Part shown: positions 62,234-64,000 of the stretch, piece after piece
How the letters are laid out: the number at the start of each line of letters is the position of its first letter
Position numbering within the stretch: the first letter of the stretch is position 1
NCBI RefSeq assembly: GCF_900167905.1
Contig: NZ_FUYZ01000001.1
Coordinates: 186,001-250,000, forward strand
Length of the DNA: 64,000 bases
Source: Soonwooa buanensis
GTDB taxonomy: Bacteria; Bacteroidota; Bacteroidia; Flavobacteriales; Weeksellaceae
Direction of reading: 5' to 3'
The notes under the pieces: generated by a model
What the model was told of the DNA's origin: nothing
Databases searched by the model: none
What the model saw: only the letters and a program-made list of their open reading frames with translations
Translations under genes and position numbers: made by a program

Positions 62234-63988
62234 TTATTTAGTTGCTTTTATTGTCACTTCTTTTTTGCCATCTTTAATATTAATGTCAAGATCGTTAAGT
62301 TCTGTTTTATCAATATTAAGTTTGTCTAAAACTGCGTCAGCACTGTCGATATGGTATCTTTTTCCGTTGATTCTTACATGGTCGTCATCATTAGAATTGT
62401 ACTCAATCGTGTTTCCGTTAATTTTGATTTTATTCTTCTCAATGCTAATTCCGTTATTGTTATTATTCCCGTTTGAGTAGTTGTCGTAATCAAAATCTTG
62501 GCTGTCGCTGCTGTCTGGATTGTTGTCATCATCAATGTCTCCGCGGAAACTAACGTCGTTACCATGCTCTTTGATGATTTTCATACTTTTAGGAACAACC
62601 AATTCGTAATCCACTCTATAACTTCTGAATCTGTAATCATACGGATAAGAGAAATAATTAGGTAACAAAATTCTATTGCCAACAACTTCTACCGGAACTG
62701 ACATCCTAAGCGGCGTGTTATAACCTTCACCATCTTTTTTAATGATAAGATATGGCGTTGTTACGTTGTCTTTTCTAATAACTTCAACACTTGGATAATC
62801 TTGCTTGTAGATAACTTTTTTGTCAGAGTAGATTCTTCCCCAATAACCTTTGAATTGTTGTGGAATTGTCACATTTTTACTTCCTACAAAAAGACTGTCA
62901 GATTTTGAATTAATCGATACATTCTCAGTCTCTTCATTATGACCTTCAAATTGATTTTCTACAGAAATTGCACTGTATGCAAAAACTCCAACTACACCTA
63001 ACCAAATAAGTCCTAAAATCGCCATGAAAGTCCCAACATAATTGAATTTTGATTTCGGAGAAAAAATCTTAATCGCCAATAACAAAAAGCAAATACCACA
63101 CATTAAAACTGGGATCCCAGCCAAAGCCAACATTAGGTAAGACATATTGTTTTCTTGTAGATAGAAAGACAAGTTATCACCAACGTTAAAACTTCCAGTA
63201 TTAAAAGCTGCGAAAATCGCAAACAATCCAATGAAAGATCCAGCCGTACAAAGTATTGCGAAAACGCCTACAACATATTTAAGAACATTCCAGATGCTGC
63301 TTCCAGCATTGTTAATGCTTTGTTTGTTGTTGTCGTAGATTTCGCCAACGCGTTGTGTTGACTCGTTCGCGAACTGTACAATCTTACCAGACTCTTCTTT
63401 TAAGTTGTCAAAATTAAGTGGTTTCCCTTTTAGCTTTAGATAATCTGAAGCCGATTCTGCTTTTGGAAGCACCATCCAAAGGATTCCGTATAATAATACA
63501 ACCAAAAGAGAAGATCCTGGCGCTACCCAAAGTAGGATAAAAGCACCAACCCAGATTAGTCGCATCCATGTAACGTCTAGTCCAAAATATTCTGCTAAAC
63601 CAGCACAAACACCAGCTATTTTTTGTTGACCTGGATCACGGAAAAGCTGTCTTTGTCCGTTAACATTTCTACTAAAGTTAGATCTAGATTTTTGATTATT
63701 TTGTTTACTTTCAGAAAAGTAAGCTTCTTCTTGCTCGTCGATTTGTTCTGGTGTGCCGATTTGGGCAATCACTTTTTCAACATCGATATCGTTAATAACT
63801 TCTCTTTTGCCAAGGCTTTCTTTGAAGATTTCGACCATACGGATCTCGATGTCATGCATCACTTCGTCCGCTTCGGTTGCATCTAGAGAACTACGCAACG
63901 CATTAAGATAGTCGCTAAGTTTTATATAAGCATGCTCATCAATGATGAAGGAAAATCCTGCGAGTGCTATTGATAATGTCTTGTTCAT
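62234..63988 (-). CDS. PspC-domain membrane protein with C-terminal beta-helix-like domain
   Basis: The 584-residue protein begins 12 bases inside the window end. Residues ~1-85 are a helical domain (FSFIIDEHAYIKLSDYL, RMVEIFKE) shared by Bacteroidota PspC proteins. The PspC domain lies at ~112-175 (LFRDPGQQKIAGVCAGLAEY, then a membrane helix). Three further helix regions lie at ~235-345. The C-terminal ~230 residues are extracytoplasmic, with an Asp/Asn/Ser-rich linker (DDDNNPDSSDSQD). PspC proteins respond to membrane stress. A PadR regulator is often encoded upstream, outside this window. Confidence 0.92.
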   Translation of the reverse strand: MNKTLSIALAGFSFIIDEHAYIKLSDYLNALRSSLDATEADEVMHDIEIRMVEIFKESLGKREVINDIDVEKVIAQIGTPEQIDEQEEAYFSESKQNNQKSRSNFSRNVNGQRQLFRDPGQQKIAGVCAGLAEYFGLDVTWMRLIWVGAFILLWVAPGSSLLVVLLYGILWMVLPKAESASDYLKLKGKPLNFDNLKEESGKIVQFANESTQRVGEIYDNNKQSINNAGSSIWNVLKYVVGVFAILCTAGSFIGLFAIFAAFNTGSFNVGDNLSFYLQENNMSYLMLALAGIPVLMCGICFLLLAIKIFSPKSKFNYVGTFMAILGLIWLGVVGVFAYSAISVENQFEGHNEETENVSINSKSDSLFVGSKNVTIPQQFKGYWGRIYSDKKVIYKQDYPSVEVIRKDNVTTPYLIIKKDGEGYNTPLRMSVPVEVVGNRILLPNYFSYPYDYRFRSYRVDYELVVPKSMKIIKEHGNDVSFRGDIDDDNNPDSSDSQDFDYDNYSNGNNNNNGISIEKNKIKINGNTIEYNSNDDDHVRINGKRYHIDSADAVLDKLNIDKTELNDLDINIKDGKKEVTIKATK

Positions 63989-64000
63989 AGTTTTAGTGTT

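Overview
The window looks like a chromosomal segment of a Bacteroidota bacterium, most likely class Flavobacteriia and close to the Chryseobacterium/Epilithonimonas group of the Weeksellaceae. The DNA is AT-rich. Several genes have the Bacteroidota-type -7 promoter element TAnnTTTG. The gene content fits as well: a family-10-like lipoprotein hydrolase, a DUF6090-type protein, an NlpE/META lipoprotein and a MOCS3-like E1-rhodanese. The genus is inference; no rRNA or tRNA gene was seen.

Positions 1-16,122 are an AT-rich accessory (defence) island. It begins inside a PLD-nuclease/SNF2-helicase gene. Next come a type IIG-like adenine methyltransferase, an SMC/RecF-like ATPase and a DUF262-DUF1524 (GmrSD-like) nuclease, packed as one operon with gaps of 3, 1 and 18 bases. 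Behind it are a small acidic protein, a stretch of consecutive RNA-like inverted repeats, a 43-residue basic protein, an unrecognised 433-residue protein, a TcmP/Gp37-Gp68 three-Cys pair and a HipBA toxin-antitoxin module with its own palindromic operator.

Positions 16,686-26,619 hold a molybdenum cofactor locus as two convergent operons. On the plus strand are moaA, moeA, moaC, mobA and an E1-rhodanese gene. On the minus strand are a TauE-like exporter, moaD, moaE, fdhD, a small hypothetical gene, an FdhF/YdeP-like oxidoreductase and a secreted molybdopterin-binding-fold protein. Biosynthesis, sulfuration, insertion and candidate client enzymes therefore sit together.

Positions 26,878-33,769 encode a TetR-controlled tripartite ABC exporter of the YbhGFSR type (TetR, TolC, HlyD-like, two ATPases, two permeases). 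One 16-bp palindrome lies in front of both the regulator and the TolC gene. Positions 34,013-38,924 are a haem-peroxidase cluster: a hypothetical protein, a DyP-type peroxidase interrupted by one in-frame TGA exactly at a conserved Cys, a catalase-related protein and a tandem-duplicated 3-hydroxyacyl-CoA dehydrogenase.

From 38,953 to the end the content is mostly housekeeping: hydrolase, ExbD, TilS, OmpA lipoprotein, O-methyltransferase, NlpC/P60 peptidase, iron alcohol dehydrogenase, DEAD-box helicase, lipoproteins, glycosyltransferase, RNA methyltransferase, ZIP transporter, Lgt with an N-terminal extension, YidD, AlkB, isochorismate synthase, thioesterase, acyltransferase and a PspC-domain protein. 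Intergenic oddities here include a composite heptamer/octamer repeat region (44.1-44.7 kb), two terminators without an obvious gene, a 29-bp direct repeat flanking a 27-residue membrane peptide, and a 20-residue amphipathic peptide ORF at 62.1 kb.
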